Origin: Gemmatimonadota bacterium
GTDB taxonomy: Bacteria; Gemmatimonadota; Gemmatimonadetes; Gemmatimonadales; GWC2-71-9
Length of the DNA: 64,000 bases
Direction: 5' to 3'
Assembly: GCA_003220795.1 (NCBI GenBank)
Contig: QHTK01000048.1
Span: forward strand, 1 to 64,000
The notes beneath the pieces were generated by a model. The model did no database searches. It saw nothing but the letters and a program-made list of their open reading frames with translations, and was not told the DNA's origin. The translations under genes and the position numbers were made by a program. Below, in pieces: positions 1-7,983 of the stretch. The stretch's first letter is position 1, and each line of letters begins with the position of its first letter.

Positions 1-269
1 AAGCGGTGGGCGCGACCCGCCGGGAAATCCTGTGGCAGTTCCTCGTCGAGGCCGCGACGCTCACGCTCATGGGCGGCGTGATCGGCATCGTATTTGGTCT
101 CGCCGCGGGCGAAGTCCTCAAGTCGCTGCTGCGCTTCTCGACGACCGTCCCGCTGTGGAGCGCCGCTGTTGCGACCCTCGTCTCCATCCTCGTCGGCGTG
201 GTCTTCGGTATCGTGCCCGCCAACCGGGCGGCGGGACTCGATCCGGTGGAGGCCCTCCGCTATGAGTGA
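1..269 (+). CDS. ABC transporter permease, C-terminal fragment (MacB/FtsX type)
   Basis: The gene enters from the left edge, so only its last 88 or so residues are present and no start is visible. The fragment begins with the GATRREI segment and runs through two hydrophobic helices. It ends with a P-A-x-R-A-A-x-L-D-P-V-E-A-L-R segment. This order is typical of the C-terminal end of MacB/FtsX-type permeases, which work with an ATPase to move lipoproteins or peptides across the inner membrane. Its stop overlaps the start of the next gene by 8 bases, suggesting co-transcription. The substrate cannot be told from this fragment. Confidence 0.85.
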   Translation, partial: AVGATRREILWQFLVEAATLTLMGGVIGIVFGLAAGEVLKSLLRFSTTVPLWSAAVATLVSILVGVVFGIVPANRAAGLDPVEALRYE

Positions 270-987
270 GCAGCGTGTCGACTTGTTGGCGATCGCGGCG
301 CACCGCGACGACGTCGAGCTGACGTGCGGCGGCACGCTGGCGAAGGCCGCGCAGGCAGGCCACCGCGTCGGCATCCTCGACTTGACGCAGGGCGAGACCG
401 GGACGCGCGGCGATGCCGGCTCCCGGGCGGCCGAGGCGGAGCGCGCGGCGCGGGCGCTCGGCGTGCACCAGCGCCTCAACGCGCAGCTCCCCGATGCCCA
501 TCTGCAAAACGACGAGCCGTCGCGCGCCCGCGTGGTCGAGCTCGTGCGGGCGACCCGCCCGCGCGTCGTGATTCTGCCCTTCCCCATCGGCCGGCACCCG
601 GACCATCGCATCGCCTCCGAGCTGGGGCGCGACGCCTGCTACCTGGCCGGGCTCGCCAAGTACGGCGGCGCGGGCGATCCCCACCGGCCCTTCAAGATTC
701 TGTATGCGCTCGCGTACCGCGAAGATCCCGTGAAGCCGACGTTCGTGGTGGATATCTCGGCCACCTTCGACGTGAAGATGCAGGCGATCCGCTGCTACGC
801 CTCGCAGTTCGACGGGGCCAGGGCAGCCGGCGAGATCTATCCCACCGGTCAGGATCTGTACGAGCTGATCCGCGTGCAGTCGGCCCACTACGGCTCGCTC
901 ATCCGCCGGCCGTACGGTGAGCCGTTCTTTTGTCACGAGACGCTGGAAGTGCAAGACGTGCTGCAGCTTGGCGTGCAGTCTCTGTAG
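262..987 (+). CDS. bshB1: BshB1-like PIG-L deacetylase (bacillithiol biosynthesis)
   Basis: A 241-residue PIG-L/LmbE-family zinc deacetylase. BshB1 removes the acetyl group from N-acetylglucosaminyl malate in bacillithiol synthesis. The N-terminal metal motif reads A-H-R-D-D-V-E (His14, Asp17) where the family normally has AHPDD; the proline is replaced by Arg but both ligands remain. The second motif HPDH is at residues 112-115. Length matches BshB1 (about 235). The ATG at 262 overlaps the permease stop; an upstream extension would run through the permease gene and was rejected. Bacillithiol is inferred: bshA and bshC are not in the window, and another GlcNAc-conjugate deacetylase is possible. 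Confidence 0.82.
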   Translation: MSEQRVDLLAIAAHRDDVELTCGGTLAKAAQAGHRVGILDLTQGETGTRGDAGSRAAEAERAARALGVHQRLNAQLPDAHLQNDEPSRARVVELVRATRPRVVILPFPIGRHPDHRIASELGRDACYLAGLAKYGGAGDPHRPFKILYALAYREDPVKPTFVVDISATFDVKMQAIRCYASQFDGARAAGEIYPTGQDLYELIRVQSAHYGSLIRRPYGEPFFCHETLEVQDVLQLGVQSL

Positions 988-997
988 TCGGTAGATT
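968..997 (+). promoter_or_regulatory. Candidate promoter for the cysteine desulfurase gene
   Basis: TTGGCG (968-973), an 18-base spacer and TAGATT (992-997) resemble a sigma-70 promoter. The hexamer ends only 8 bases before the ATG at 1006, so the transcript would begin at or next to the start codon. No Shine-Dalgarno sequence lies in that gap. The site overlaps the end of the preceding gene. Confidence 0.45.
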
Positions 998-1005
998 CCC
1001 CGCCA

Positions 1006-2181
1006 ATGGCCAAGCGCCTGGTGTATCTCGACAACGCCGCCACGACGCCGGTGCGGCCCGAAGTGCTGGAGGCGATGCTCCCCTATCTCGGGAAGGACGC
1101 CTTCGGGAACCCGTCGTCTCCCCATCGGTTCGGGCGCGCGGCGCGCGCCGGCGTCGAAGAGGCCAAGCGCACGATCGCCCTGGCCCTGGGCGTCGAGCCC
1201 GGCCACGTGATCTTCACGTCGGGCGGCACCGAGGCGGACAACCTGGCGGTGATCGGGTCCGCGCTCGCGGCGCGCGACCGGGGCGGCCCGTTCCGCGTGG
1301 CGGTGACGGCGACCGAGCACAAGGCCGTGCTCGCGGCCGCGCACGCGGTGAAGCACCTGGGCGGCGACGAGGTCGTCCTTCCCGTCGACGCGTCCGGAGT
1401 GGTGGACGAGGCGGCCGTCGAGCAGGCGCTCGCGTCCGGCGTCGCGGTCGTGAGCGTCATGTGGGTCAACAACGAGGTCGGGACGATGCAACCGGTGGGG
1501 CGGCTCGCGGCGCGATGTTGCGAGGCGGACGTCCCCTTCCATACGGACGCCGTTCAGGCGATCGGCAAGGTCCCGGTCGCGCTCAGGGACATCGGCTGTA
1601 CTCTCGTCACCATCTCCGGCCACAAGATCGGCGCTCCCAAGGGGATCGGCGCCTTGATCGTGCGCGACCGGCACGCGGTCGAGGCGATCATCCATGGCGG
1701 CGGCCAGCAGTTTGGGTTGCGGCCGGGCACGGAGAACGTGCCCGGGATCATCGGCCTGGGGCGGGCGGTGGAGCTCGCCGCCCACGAGCAGACGGAGTTC
1801 GCCGCCAGGGTGCGCGCGCTGCGCGACGAGCTAGAGCGGCGGCTGCTCGACGTCTTCCCCGACGCGGTGATCAACGGCGCGCGGGCCGAGCGGGCGCCCC
1901 ACGTCGCGAACGTCTCGATCCCCGGGACCGATTCCGAAGCCCTGCTCATGCACCTGGACCTCGCCGGCATCGCCTGCTCGTCGGGCTCGGCCTGCAGCAC
2001 CGGGGCCGTGGAGCCGTCCCACGTGCTCACCGCGATGGGCGTGCCGCGCGAGCTCGGCGTGGCGGCGTTGCGCTTCTCGTTCGGGAAGGACAGCGCGGCG
2101 GAGGACGTGGAGGTGGTGGCGGGTGCGCTGCCGGCGATCGTCGACAAGGTTCGCGCTTTGTCCGCGGTCCTGCACCGATGA
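1006..2181 (+). CDS. iscS: Cysteine desulfurase (IscS/NifS class)
   Basis: A 391-residue class V aminotransferase-fold enzyme that takes sulfur from cysteine, giving alanine and an enzyme persulfide for Fe-S clusters and tRNA thiolation. The N-terminus has the family's YLDNAATTP motif. The PLP lysine is Lys207 in SGHKIGAPKG, and the catalytic cysteine is Cys330 in the SSGSAC loop. That long-loop SSGSAC form marks the IscS/NifS group rather than SufS. Its stop overlaps the mnmA start by 4 bases (ATGA), so the two are very likely translated together and this enzyme probably supplies sulfur to MnmA. No iscU or other Fe-S scaffold gene is adjacent. Confidence 0.93.
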   Translation: MAKRLVYLDNAATTPVRPEVLEAMLPYLGKDAFGNPSSPHRFGRAARAGVEEAKRTIALALGVEPGHVIFTSGGTEADNLAVIGSALAARDRGGPFRVAVTATEHKAVLAAAHAVKHLGGDEVVLPVDASGVVDEAAVEQALASGVAVVSVMWVNNEVGTMQPVGRLAARCCEADVPFHTDAVQAIGKVPVALRDIGCTLVTISGHKIGAPKGIGALIVRDRHAVEAIIHGGGQQFGLRPGTENVPGIIGLGRAVELAAHEQTEFAARVRALRDELERRLLDVFPDAVINGARAERAPHVANVSIPGTDSEALLMHLDLAGIACSSGSACSTGAVEPSHVLTAMGVPRELGVAALRFSFGKDSAAEDVEVVAGALPAIVDKVRALSAVLHR

Positions 2182-3236
2182 ACGACCGCGTGCTGGTCGC
2201 CATGTCGGGCGGGGTGGACTCGTCCGTGGCGGCCGCGTTGCTCGTGGAGGCCGGGTACGAGGTCATCGGCGCCACCATGAAGCTGTTCTGCTACGGTGAT
2301 TCGGTCCCGGACCGCCCGTGCTGCTCGCTCGACTCGATCATCGACGCCCAGCTCGTGGCTCACAAGCTCGGTATTCCGCACTACGTGGTGAATCTGGAGG
2401 AGCGGTTCGGCCGCGACGTGATCGGCGACTTCGTGGCGGAGTACGCGCGCGGTCGGACGCCGATTCCATGTGTACGCTGCAACTCGTTCACGAAGTTTCG
2501 CGATTTCCTGCACCACGCCGATGCGCTGGACTGCGCCGCTGTGGCGACCGGGCACTACGTGATCACCCGCGACGGTGCACTGTACCGCGGCCGCGACGCC
2601 CAGAAGGACCAGTCGTACTTCCTGTGGGGGATCGACCGCGCCGTCGTCGCGCGGCTGCGCACGCCGGTGGGCGAGCTCACCAAGCGGGAGACGCGTGCCG
2701 TGGCCCGCCGGCTCGGGCTCGTCACCGCCGATAAGCCCGAGTCCGTAGAAATCTGCTTCGTCCCGGACGACGACTACGTCGGCGTGCTCGAGCGACACCT
2801 GCCGACGGACGCCCCGGCGCTGGCGCCCGGCCCGCTCGTCACCGTGGGTGGCGAGGTGGTGGGCGAGCACCGTGGGTTCGCGCGCTACACCATCGGCCAG
2901 CGGCGCGGGCTCCCCGGCGGTTTCGGGCGTCCGATGTACGTGGTCGCCATCCGGCCCGAGACGCGCGAAGTCGTGATCGGCTCGGGCGACGAGCTGTTCG
3001 GCCACGCTGTCGTGCTGGCCGAGCTCAACTGGCTCGCCGATCCGCCGGCGCCGGGAGCAGCGGTGCTGGTGCAGTGCCGCTATCGCGCCCGGCCCGTCCC
3101 GGCACGCGTCGGCCACGGCGCCGCCGGCACGCTGGCGCTCAAGCTCGCCGAGCCGGTGCGCGCCATCACGCCCGGGCAATCGGGCGCGCTGTACGACGCG
3201 GCCGGGCGCCTGCTCGGCGGCGGCGTGATTTCGTAG
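2178..3236 (+). CDS. mnmA: tRNA-specific 2-thiouridylase MnmA
   Basis: A 352-residue enzyme that adds sulfur at C2 of the wobble uridine in Lys, Glu and Gln tRNAs. The ATP-binding PP-loop SGGVDSS is at residues 10-16. The catalytic cysteine pair fits Cys101 (in CVRCN) and Cys193 (in VEICFVPD). The typical ARYTIGQRRGL segment is also present. The ATG at 2178 overlaps the desulfurase stop by 4 bases; the reading frame extends much further upstream but only as a shadow of that gene. Pairing with a cysteine desulfurase gives a direct sulfur relay. Confidence 0.95.
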   Translation: MNDRVLVAMSGGVDSSVAAALLVEAGYEVIGATMKLFCYGDSVPDRPCCSLDSIIDAQLVAHKLGIPHYVVNLEERFGRDVIGDFVAEYARGRTPIPCVRCNSFTKFRDFLHHADALDCAAVATGHYVITRDGALYRGRDAQKDQSYFLWGIDRAVVARLRTPVGELTKRETRAVARRLGLVTADKPESVEICFVPDDDYVGVLERHLPTDAPALAPGPLVTVGGEVVGEHRGFARYTIGQRRGLPGGFGRPMYVVAIRPETREVVIGSGDELFGHAVVLAELNWLADPPAPGAAVLVQCRYRARPVPARVGHGAAGTLALKLAEPVRAITPGQSGALYDAAGRLLGGGVIS

Positions 3237-3358
3237 CGCGCGTCGGCCCCCCCTCCCGGCGCACCCGAACCCGGTGCGCGGCGTCACAGTACGAGCGGCG
3301 CGGCGCCGCTACGTTTGGCGACCCAGTCCATTTCCTTGCGATAACGGGAGGACGCAGC

Positions 3359-4516
3359 ATGTCTGCATATCGTCGCACATGGTGGGCCATCGGCGCCGCC
3401 GCGCTCGTCGTGAGCGCCTGTAAGGACAGCACCGCCCCGCAACTGTCTAATCCTCAGCAGCTCGGCTCAGACCTGCAGATCGTTTCCAGCGTCTTCGACT
3501 CACCGGCCTTCCGGAGCTTCGGTGCGCTGGACAGCGCACCCGGGTCGCCGGTCGCGGCCTCGACTCCCGCAGGCGCGCTGCTGTCCGCCGCGAGCGTCGC
3601 GGCGCCGCAGACACCGCGCCAACCGTACGCCGACGCTCCGGCACGCCTGCAGGCCTTCCGGACGACGGCCGCGGCCTTCGGCGGGCGGCTGTCGGCCCAA
3701 GTGATCCCCTCCACGGTGTGGGGGAAGACCTACGTCTGGGACGTCAACGCCCACGCGTACGTTGAGGACCCCAGCCCGGCCGTGGCCGGCCCAAGCACTG
3801 GCGTGCGGCTGATCCTCTACGCCATCGACCCCATCACGCACCATGTGGTCGAGAGCCCCCTGACCCCGGTCGGCTACGTCGATCTGGTCGACCAGAGCTC
3901 GGGGAACACGAACCAGCTGGAGGTGATCGTCAAGGACGGGACTCCGCCGAACGGAACGACCTACGTCGACTATACGGTGAGCGCGACGGTGACGGGCTCC
4001 CCGCCCTCCAGCTTCGACGCGACCGCCGTGGGGTTCGTCACGGACGGCACGCGGCGCATCGACTTCAACGCCACGTTCTCGGCGACGAACCTCGCGACGG
4101 ACAATCCGGATGCGCACGCCGTCGTTCATTGGGCGCTCAACAATCCGGCGCTCACCATCGACCTCGACGAGAAGGTGGACACGCCGAACGCAAATGAGGC
4201 GACGATCACGATCGACTTCACGTATGCGCACGCCGGCGAAACCGTGCACCTCACGGGCACGGTGACTGTGGTCAGCTCGCCCGGGTCAGTGACGGCTGAT
4301 TTCGCGGTGTACGAGAATGGGGGCACGACACCGGTTGCCGTCATCCGCGGTACCGCCGATGCGACACACAACGGCATCACGATCACACATCAGGACGGCA
4401 GCCAACTCTCGCCAGGCGAGCTGGAGGCGCTCGATCAGCTGTTCCAGCTGCCGGAGCGGCTCGAGGAAGTGCTCGAGCACCTGGTCCAACCCGCCAAGCA
4501 CTTCATGGGTGCCTGA
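3359..4516 (+). CDS. Putative secreted lipoprotein, unknown function
   Basis: A 385-residue protein with a signal peptide and lipobox (LVVSAC) near residue 20, so it is probably lipid-anchored. The start at 3359 has a strong GGGAGGA ribosome site; upstream extension overlaps the end of mnmA in another frame. After the anchor comes a Ser/Ala/Pro-rich stretch, then a region rich in Thr, Val and Asp with beta-strand-like alternation, and a charged C-terminal helix of about 30 residues. No enzyme motif was recognised. It sits alone between mnmA and a clear terminator, so it looks like a single-gene unit. Confidence 0.75.
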   Translation: MSAYRRTWWAIGAAALVVSACKDSTAPQLSNPQQLGSDLQIVSSVFDSPAFRSFGALDSAPGSPVAASTPAGALLSAASVAAPQTPRQPYADAPARLQAFRTTAAAFGGRLSAQVIPSTVWGKTYVWDVNAHAYVEDPSPAVAGPSTGVRLILYAIDPITHHVVESPLTPVGYVDLVDQSSGNTNQLEVIVKDGTPPNGTTYVDYTVSATVTGSPPSSFDATAVGFVTDGTRRIDFNATFSATNLATDNPDAHAVVHWALNNPALTIDLDEKVDTPNANEATITIDFTYAHAGETVHLTGTVTVVSSPGSVTADFAVYENGGTTPVAVIRGTADATHNGITITHQDGSQLSPGELEALDQLFQLPERLEEVLEHLVQPAKHFMGA

Positions 4517-4541
4517 CGCGCCCTCCTCTCGCGATACTCGT

Positions 4542-4573
4542 CCCCCGTCGGGCTCTGGCCCGGCGGGGGTTTT
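4542..4573 (+). terminator. Rho-independent terminator
   Basis: A 12-bp G/C stem (4542-4553 with 4558-4569, one G-T wobble) closes a 4-base loop and is followed directly by TTTT. It lies 25 bases after the lipoprotein stop. Confidence 0.85.
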
Positions 4574-4596
4574 CGCGGTATAACGAAGACTTGAAG

Positions 4597-4965
4597 ATGG
4601 CCTACCGCCTCCTCGCCGACGCGGTCGTGCTGCTCCACACGGCGTTCGTGGGCTTCGTGGTGCTGGGCGGGTTCCTCGCCTGGCGCTGGAGCCGCATCGC
4701 CTGGCTGCACGTCCCCTGCGCCCTGTGGGGTGCCGTGATCGAGTACCAAGGCTGGGTTTGCCCGCTCACGCCGCTCGAAAACGCGTTGCGGCGCCGGGCG
4801 GGGCTCGCGGGGTACGCCGGCGGGTTCGTCGAGCACTACGTCCTCCCCGTGCTGTATCCCGCCGGACTGACGCGGCCGACGCAGGCGCTGCTGGGAACGC
4901 TCGTGGTGGTCGTCAACCTGATCGCCTACGGAGTGCTGCTGCGCCGCGCGCTCCGGGGAGGGTGA
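4597..4965 (+). CDS. DUF2784 family membrane protein
   Basis: A 122-residue protein with about three hydrophobic helices. The pattern of an early LLH, a W-x-H in the middle, CPLTPLEN, then EHYVLP...YP is the signature of DUF2784, a small inner-membrane family of unknown function. I chose the ATG at 4597; a TTG two codons upstream is also possible. A TATAAC box at 4579-4584 lies just before it. The next gene begins 5 bases after the stop. Confidence 0.8.
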   Translation: MAYRLLADAVVLLHTAFVGFVVLGGFLAWRWSRIAWLHVPCALWGAVIEYQGWVCPLTPLENALRRRAGLAGYAGGFVEHYVLPVLYPAGLTRPTQALLGTLVVVVNLIAYGVLLRRALRGG

Positions 4966-4970
4966 ACCCC

Positions 4971-6263
4971 ATGCCGACACGCCGCCACTTCGTCGAGTCG
5001 CTGGTCACCGCGGGGGCCGCGGTTCCGGCCCTCACGAATGACGGGCTCGACCGGCTGCGCGGGCTGGCGCGCCGCGTGTCCGGTCGCGCGCTCGCCGACG
5101 TCGCCCGCGACGAAGACTTCTGGCTCCAGGTCCAGCAGGCGTTCACCCTCGACCGCACGCTCATCAACCTGAACAACGGCGGCGTGAGCCCGAGCCCGCG
5201 GGTGGTCCAGGAGGCAATGCGGCGCTACCTCGACTACTCCAACACGGCGCCCGCGTACACGATGTGGCAGATCCTCGAGCCCGAGATCGAGGCGGTACGG
5301 CGCCGCCTTGCGGCGAGCTTCGGCTGCGATCCCGAGGAAATGGCGATCACCCGCAACGCGAGCGAGGCGCTCGAGACCGTGCAACTGGGGATCCCGCTCG
5401 AGCGCGGGGACGAGGTGCTCACGACGACGCAGGACTACCCGCGCATGCTGACGACGTGGCACCAGCGGGAGCGACGCGAGGGGATCGTGGTCAGGGAGAT
5501 CACCTTCCCCGTTCCCCCGCCGTCCCAGGACGACCTGGCCGAGCGGATCGAGCGCGCTATCACGCCGAAAACGAAGGTCATCCACGTCTGTCACATCACC
5601 AACCTCACCGGCCAGATCTTCCCTATCAAGCGGATCGTCCAGCGGGCGCGGGCGCGCGGGATCGAGGTGATCGTGGACGGGGCGCACGCCTACGCGCATT
5701 TCCCGTTCACGCGCGACGACCTGGACTGCGATTACTACGGCACCAGCCTCCACAAGTGGCTGCTCGCCCCCCACGGGACGGGCTTCCTGTACGTCCGCAA
5801 GGCGAAGATCGCCAGCGTTTGGCCGCTCATGGCCGCGCCACCGGAGATGAACGGCAACATTCGCAAGTTCGAAGAGATCGGAACGCACCCCGCGGCGAAC
5901 CACAATGCCATCGCCGAAGCGCTGACCTTCCACGAGGGGATCGGCGCCGAGCGCAAGGCCGCGCGGCTGCGCTACCTGTTCCAGCGGTGGGCGAAGCGGC
6001 TCGAGCACCTGCCGCGCGTCAGGATCCTCACCCCCTACGACCCGGCGCAGTCGTGCGGCCTCGCAAGTATCGCGATCGACGGGATGGACCCGAACAAGCT
6101 GGTCGCGTACCTGTGGGACACGCATCGGATCATCGTTACGCCGATCGTCCACAAGGAGTTCAGCTGCGTGCGGGTGACGCCGAATGTCTATACCACGGTC
6201 GCGGAGATCGACCGGTTCGGGGACGTGATGGAGGAGGTCCTCCGCAAGGGACTTCCCACGTGA
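4971..6263 (+). CDS. Class V aminotransferase-fold PLP enzyme with Tat-like leader
   Basis: A 430-residue PLP enzyme of the class V family, closest in motif order to isopenicillin N epimerase/EgtE-like proteins. The PLP lysine lies in TSLHKWL, after the usual Asp in IVDGAHAYAHF. The N-terminus reads TRRHFVESL followed by an Ala/Val-rich hydrophobic stretch, a Tat-like twin-arginine signal, so the enzyme may be exported folded with its cofactor. The reaction cannot be told from sequence: desulfurase, epimerase and sulfoxide lyase relatives share these motifs. A DUF2784 gene lies 5 bases upstream and a palindromic repeat directly after the stop. Confidence 0.8.
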   Translation: MPTRRHFVESLVTAGAAVPALTNDGLDRLRGLARRVSGRALADVARDEDFWLQVQQAFTLDRTLINLNNGGVSPSPRVVQEAMRRYLDYSNTAPAYTMWQILEPEIEAVRRRLAASFGCDPEEMAITRNASEALETVQLGIPLERGDEVLTTTQDYPRMLTTWHQRERREGIVVREITFPVPPPSQDDLAERIERAITPKTKVIHVCHITNLTGQIFPIKRIVQRARARGIEVIVDGAHAYAHFPFTRDDLDCDYYGTSLHKWLLAPHGTGFLYVRKAKIASVWPLMAAPPEMNGNIRKFEEIGTHPAANHNAIAEALTFHEGIGAERKAARLRYLFQRWAKRLEHLPRVRILTPYDPAQSCGLASIAIDGMDPNKLVAYLWDTHRIIVTPIVHKEFSCVRVTPNVYTTVAEIDRFGDVMEEVLRKGLPT

Positions 6264-6268
6264 GAGCA

Positions 6269-6298
6269 GGGGCGCAGCATGCTGCGCCCCTACATATT
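6269..6298. repeat. Palindromic intergenic repeat, copy 1
   Basis: A perfect 22-bp palindrome at 6269-6290: GGGGCGCAGCA followed by its exact reverse complement. It is followed by TACATATT. The same unit recurs at 7013-7034 with the same trailing bases. It starts 5 bases after the aminotransferase stop and could act as a transcription-end hairpin, although no T-run follows. Confidence 0.85.
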
Positions 6299-6322
6299 AC
6301 GGGACCGTATATCGGAGGCCCA

Positions 6323-6550
6323 ATGCGCGCCCGAGCGCTTTCGACCATCCTCGCACTACTCCTCGCCGCCTGCGGCGGCGGCCAGTCGCGGACATCGCGT
6401 ACCGCCGCAGCAGATTCGCTCACCGAGCGCCAGCGCGACAGCATCCTTGCCCAGTCGAAGATTCCGGGCGCGCGCGCCGTGGGGAAGGCGATGCGTGTCG
6501 CGGACTCGACTAGCGCAGGGATCCGGGCGGCCGACAGCATCTCGCCGTGA
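6323..6550 (+). CDS. Small putative lipoprotein (75 aa)
   Basis: A short signal peptide with lipobox LLAAC is followed by Gly-Gly-Gly and a charged, probably helical tail rich in Ala, Ser, Arg and Asp. The ATG at 6323 has a GGAGG site 5 bases upstream. No domain was recognised. Its stop overlaps the GTG start of a second lipoprotein gene. The pair lies between two copies of a palindromic repeat. Confidence 0.65.
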   Translation: MRARALSTILALLLAACGGGQSRTSRTAAADSLTERQRDSILAQSKIPGARAVGKAMRVADSTSAGIRAADSISP

Positions 6551-7008
6551 GGTGGGCGGCGGGGCTCGTGCTCGCGCTCGCCGCATGTGGGCCGTCGGAC
6601 CCCTGTCGGTCCTCCGAGATGCACCTCCGCAGCCGCTACGCGACGCGCTACGCCGGTCATTGGGTGGTGGCGCGCGGGGACACCCTCACCCTCCCCCAGA
6701 TGGGCGACCGGTTCAAGCTGAGCGCCGTGACGCTCGATACGGCTCGCGTCGCGGTGGGGCGGAGCTGTCGGTTCAGAGGCGCGCTGGTGTTTCAGGCGCC
6801 CCGGGCGGAGACGCTGGCGGTGACCTGGCTGGGCCAGCCGGAGCAGGCGCTCATTTACGGCTGGCCTGCCGAGCTGGGCCCGTTCGCCGGCATCGGCGCC
6901 GTGCGGGTGGGGGACTCGCTCGCGGGGGCGATCCTGTTCGACGAGCGCCTCGGCGTCCGCGTGCCCCCCGGCGTGACGGCGCGCTTCGTCGCGGGTCGGG
7001 CACGCTGA
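6547..7008 (+). CDS. Putative lipoprotein (153 aa)
   Basis: Starts with a GTG that overlaps the preceding stop by 4 bases. The signal peptide ends in lipobox LALAAC. The mature part has two further cysteines (DPCRSS and GRSCRF) that could pair, and a beta-rich Val/Gly/Leu composition. No family was recognised. Co-translation with the 75-residue lipoprotein suggests that they work together in the envelope. Confidence 0.65.
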   Translation: MRWAAGLVLALAACGPSDPCRSSEMHLRSRYATRYAGHWVVARGDTLTLPQMGDRFKLSAVTLDTARVAVGRSCRFRGALVFQAPRAETLAVTWLGQPEQALIYGWPAELGPFAGIGAVRVGDSLAGAILFDERLGVRVPPGVTARFVAGRAR

Positions 7009-7010
7009 GT

Positions 7011-7043
7011 TAGGGGCGCAGCATGCTGCGCCCCTACATATTT
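7011..7043. repeat. Palindromic intergenic repeat, copy 2
   Basis: The 22-bp palindrome of copy 1 (6269-6290) recurs at 7013-7034. Here symmetry extends by TA on each side to 26 bp (7011-7036), and CATATTT follows. It lies just after the 153-residue lipoprotein gene, so the lipoprotein pair is bracketed by the two copies about 740 bp apart. Confidence 0.85.
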
Positions 7044-7062
7044 ACCTCACAGGAGACCCCCA

Positions 7063-7548
7063 ATGCCCTTTACCACCGCCGAGCGCGCCGCCATGATCGA
7101 ACGGTACGCCCACGGCCCGACGCTGCTCAAGCGGGCCCTCGCCAAGGTCCCGGCCGACGCACTCAAGTGGAAGCCGGCCGCCGGCAAGTGGTCGGCGCAC
7201 GAGATCGTGGTTCACTGCGCGGATAGCGAGACGAACGCGCACATGCGGCTGCGCTACCTCGTCGCCGAGGCGGACCCGGTCATCGTGGGGTACGACCAGG
7301 ACCAGTGGGCCCTGGCGTTCGACTACCACGCCCACCCGCTCGAGCCGGCGCTGGCGACCGTGGAAGCGGTCCGGGCGAACACGCTCCCGCTGCTCCGGCG
7401 CATGACCGACCGGGACTGGCAGAAGACGGGCCGGCACTCCGAGTCGGGCCGCTACGCAACGGAGGACTGGCTCGCCATTTACGCGGAGCACCTCGAGAAG
7501 CACTCGCGCCAGATCGAACGCAACCTCGCGGAATGGAAGAGCCGATGA
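7063..7548 (+). CDS. DinB family protein
   Basis: A 161-residue four-helix protein of the DinB/YfiT superfamily. The three metal-ligand histidines expected in this fold can be placed: one in WSAHEIVVH near residue 49 and a pair in YAEHLEKH near 145-149. The family includes thiol-dependent S-transferases, which would fit the bacillithiol-type gene earlier in the window, but that link is inference. An AGGAGA ribosome site precedes the ATG. The stop overlaps the next gene by 4 bases. Confidence 0.85.
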   Translation: MPFTTAERAAMIERYAHGPTLLKRALAKVPADALKWKPAAGKWSAHEIVVHCADSETNAHMRLRYLVAEADPVIVGYDQDQWALAFDYHAHPLEPALATVEAVRANTLPLLRRMTDRDWQKTGRHSESGRYATEDWLAIYAEHLEKHSRQIERNLAEWKSR

Positions 7549-7940
7549 GAGGGTTCCTCTATCGCCTCGTCATCACGGCACTCGGGCTGTGGGCCGCCGC
7601 GACGATCGTGCCGGGAGTGACGATCGTCGGCGTGGGGACGCTGCTGCTCGCGGCGCTGCTGCTCGGGATCGTCAACGCGATCATCCGCCCCATTATCCTG
7701 ATCCTCACCCTACCGCTCACCGTCCTCACACTCGGCCTGTTCATCCTGGTGGTGAACGGGATCTCGCTCGCGCTCGTCGCGTGGGTACTGCCGGGATTCA
7801 CCGTCGCGGGGCTCGTGCCCGCGGTCCTGGGGTCGATCGTCGTCGGACTCACCAGCTGGTTCGCATCCACGTTCATCGGCGGGTCGGGACGGATCGAGCA
7901 CATCCGCCGCATCGAAGTGACGGGCCGCCGCATCGACTGA
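7545..7940 (+). CDS. Phage holin family / YvlD-like four-helix membrane protein
   Basis: A 131-residue protein with four hydrophobic helices and the conserved GIVNAIIRPIILILTLP segment between helices 2 and 3. That segment marks the PF04020 (YvlD, mycobacterial 4-TM) family of the inner membrane; function is unknown in most members and the holin name is historical. The ATG overlaps the DinB stop by 4 bases. It ends in a short basic tail (RRIEVTGRRID). Confidence 0.85.
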   Translation: MRGFLYRLVITALGLWAAATIVPGVTIVGVGTLLLAALLLGIVNAIIRPIILILTLPLTVLTLGLFILVVNGISLALVAWVLPGFTVAGLVPAVLGSIVVGLTSWFASTFIGGSGRIEHIRRIEVTGRRID

Positions 7941-7983
7941 TGGACCCTGGCAACGACGCTGGCCGGCTGACGCGGGGAGTGAC

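Noticed and set aside
118-1785. Long minus-strand open frame opposite the deacetylase and cysteine desulfurase genes
   Set aside because: Its protein is Arg/His/Asp-rich without domains and mirrors GC-rich codons of the clear plus-strand genes. Many similar long frames in this window were dismissed for the same reason.
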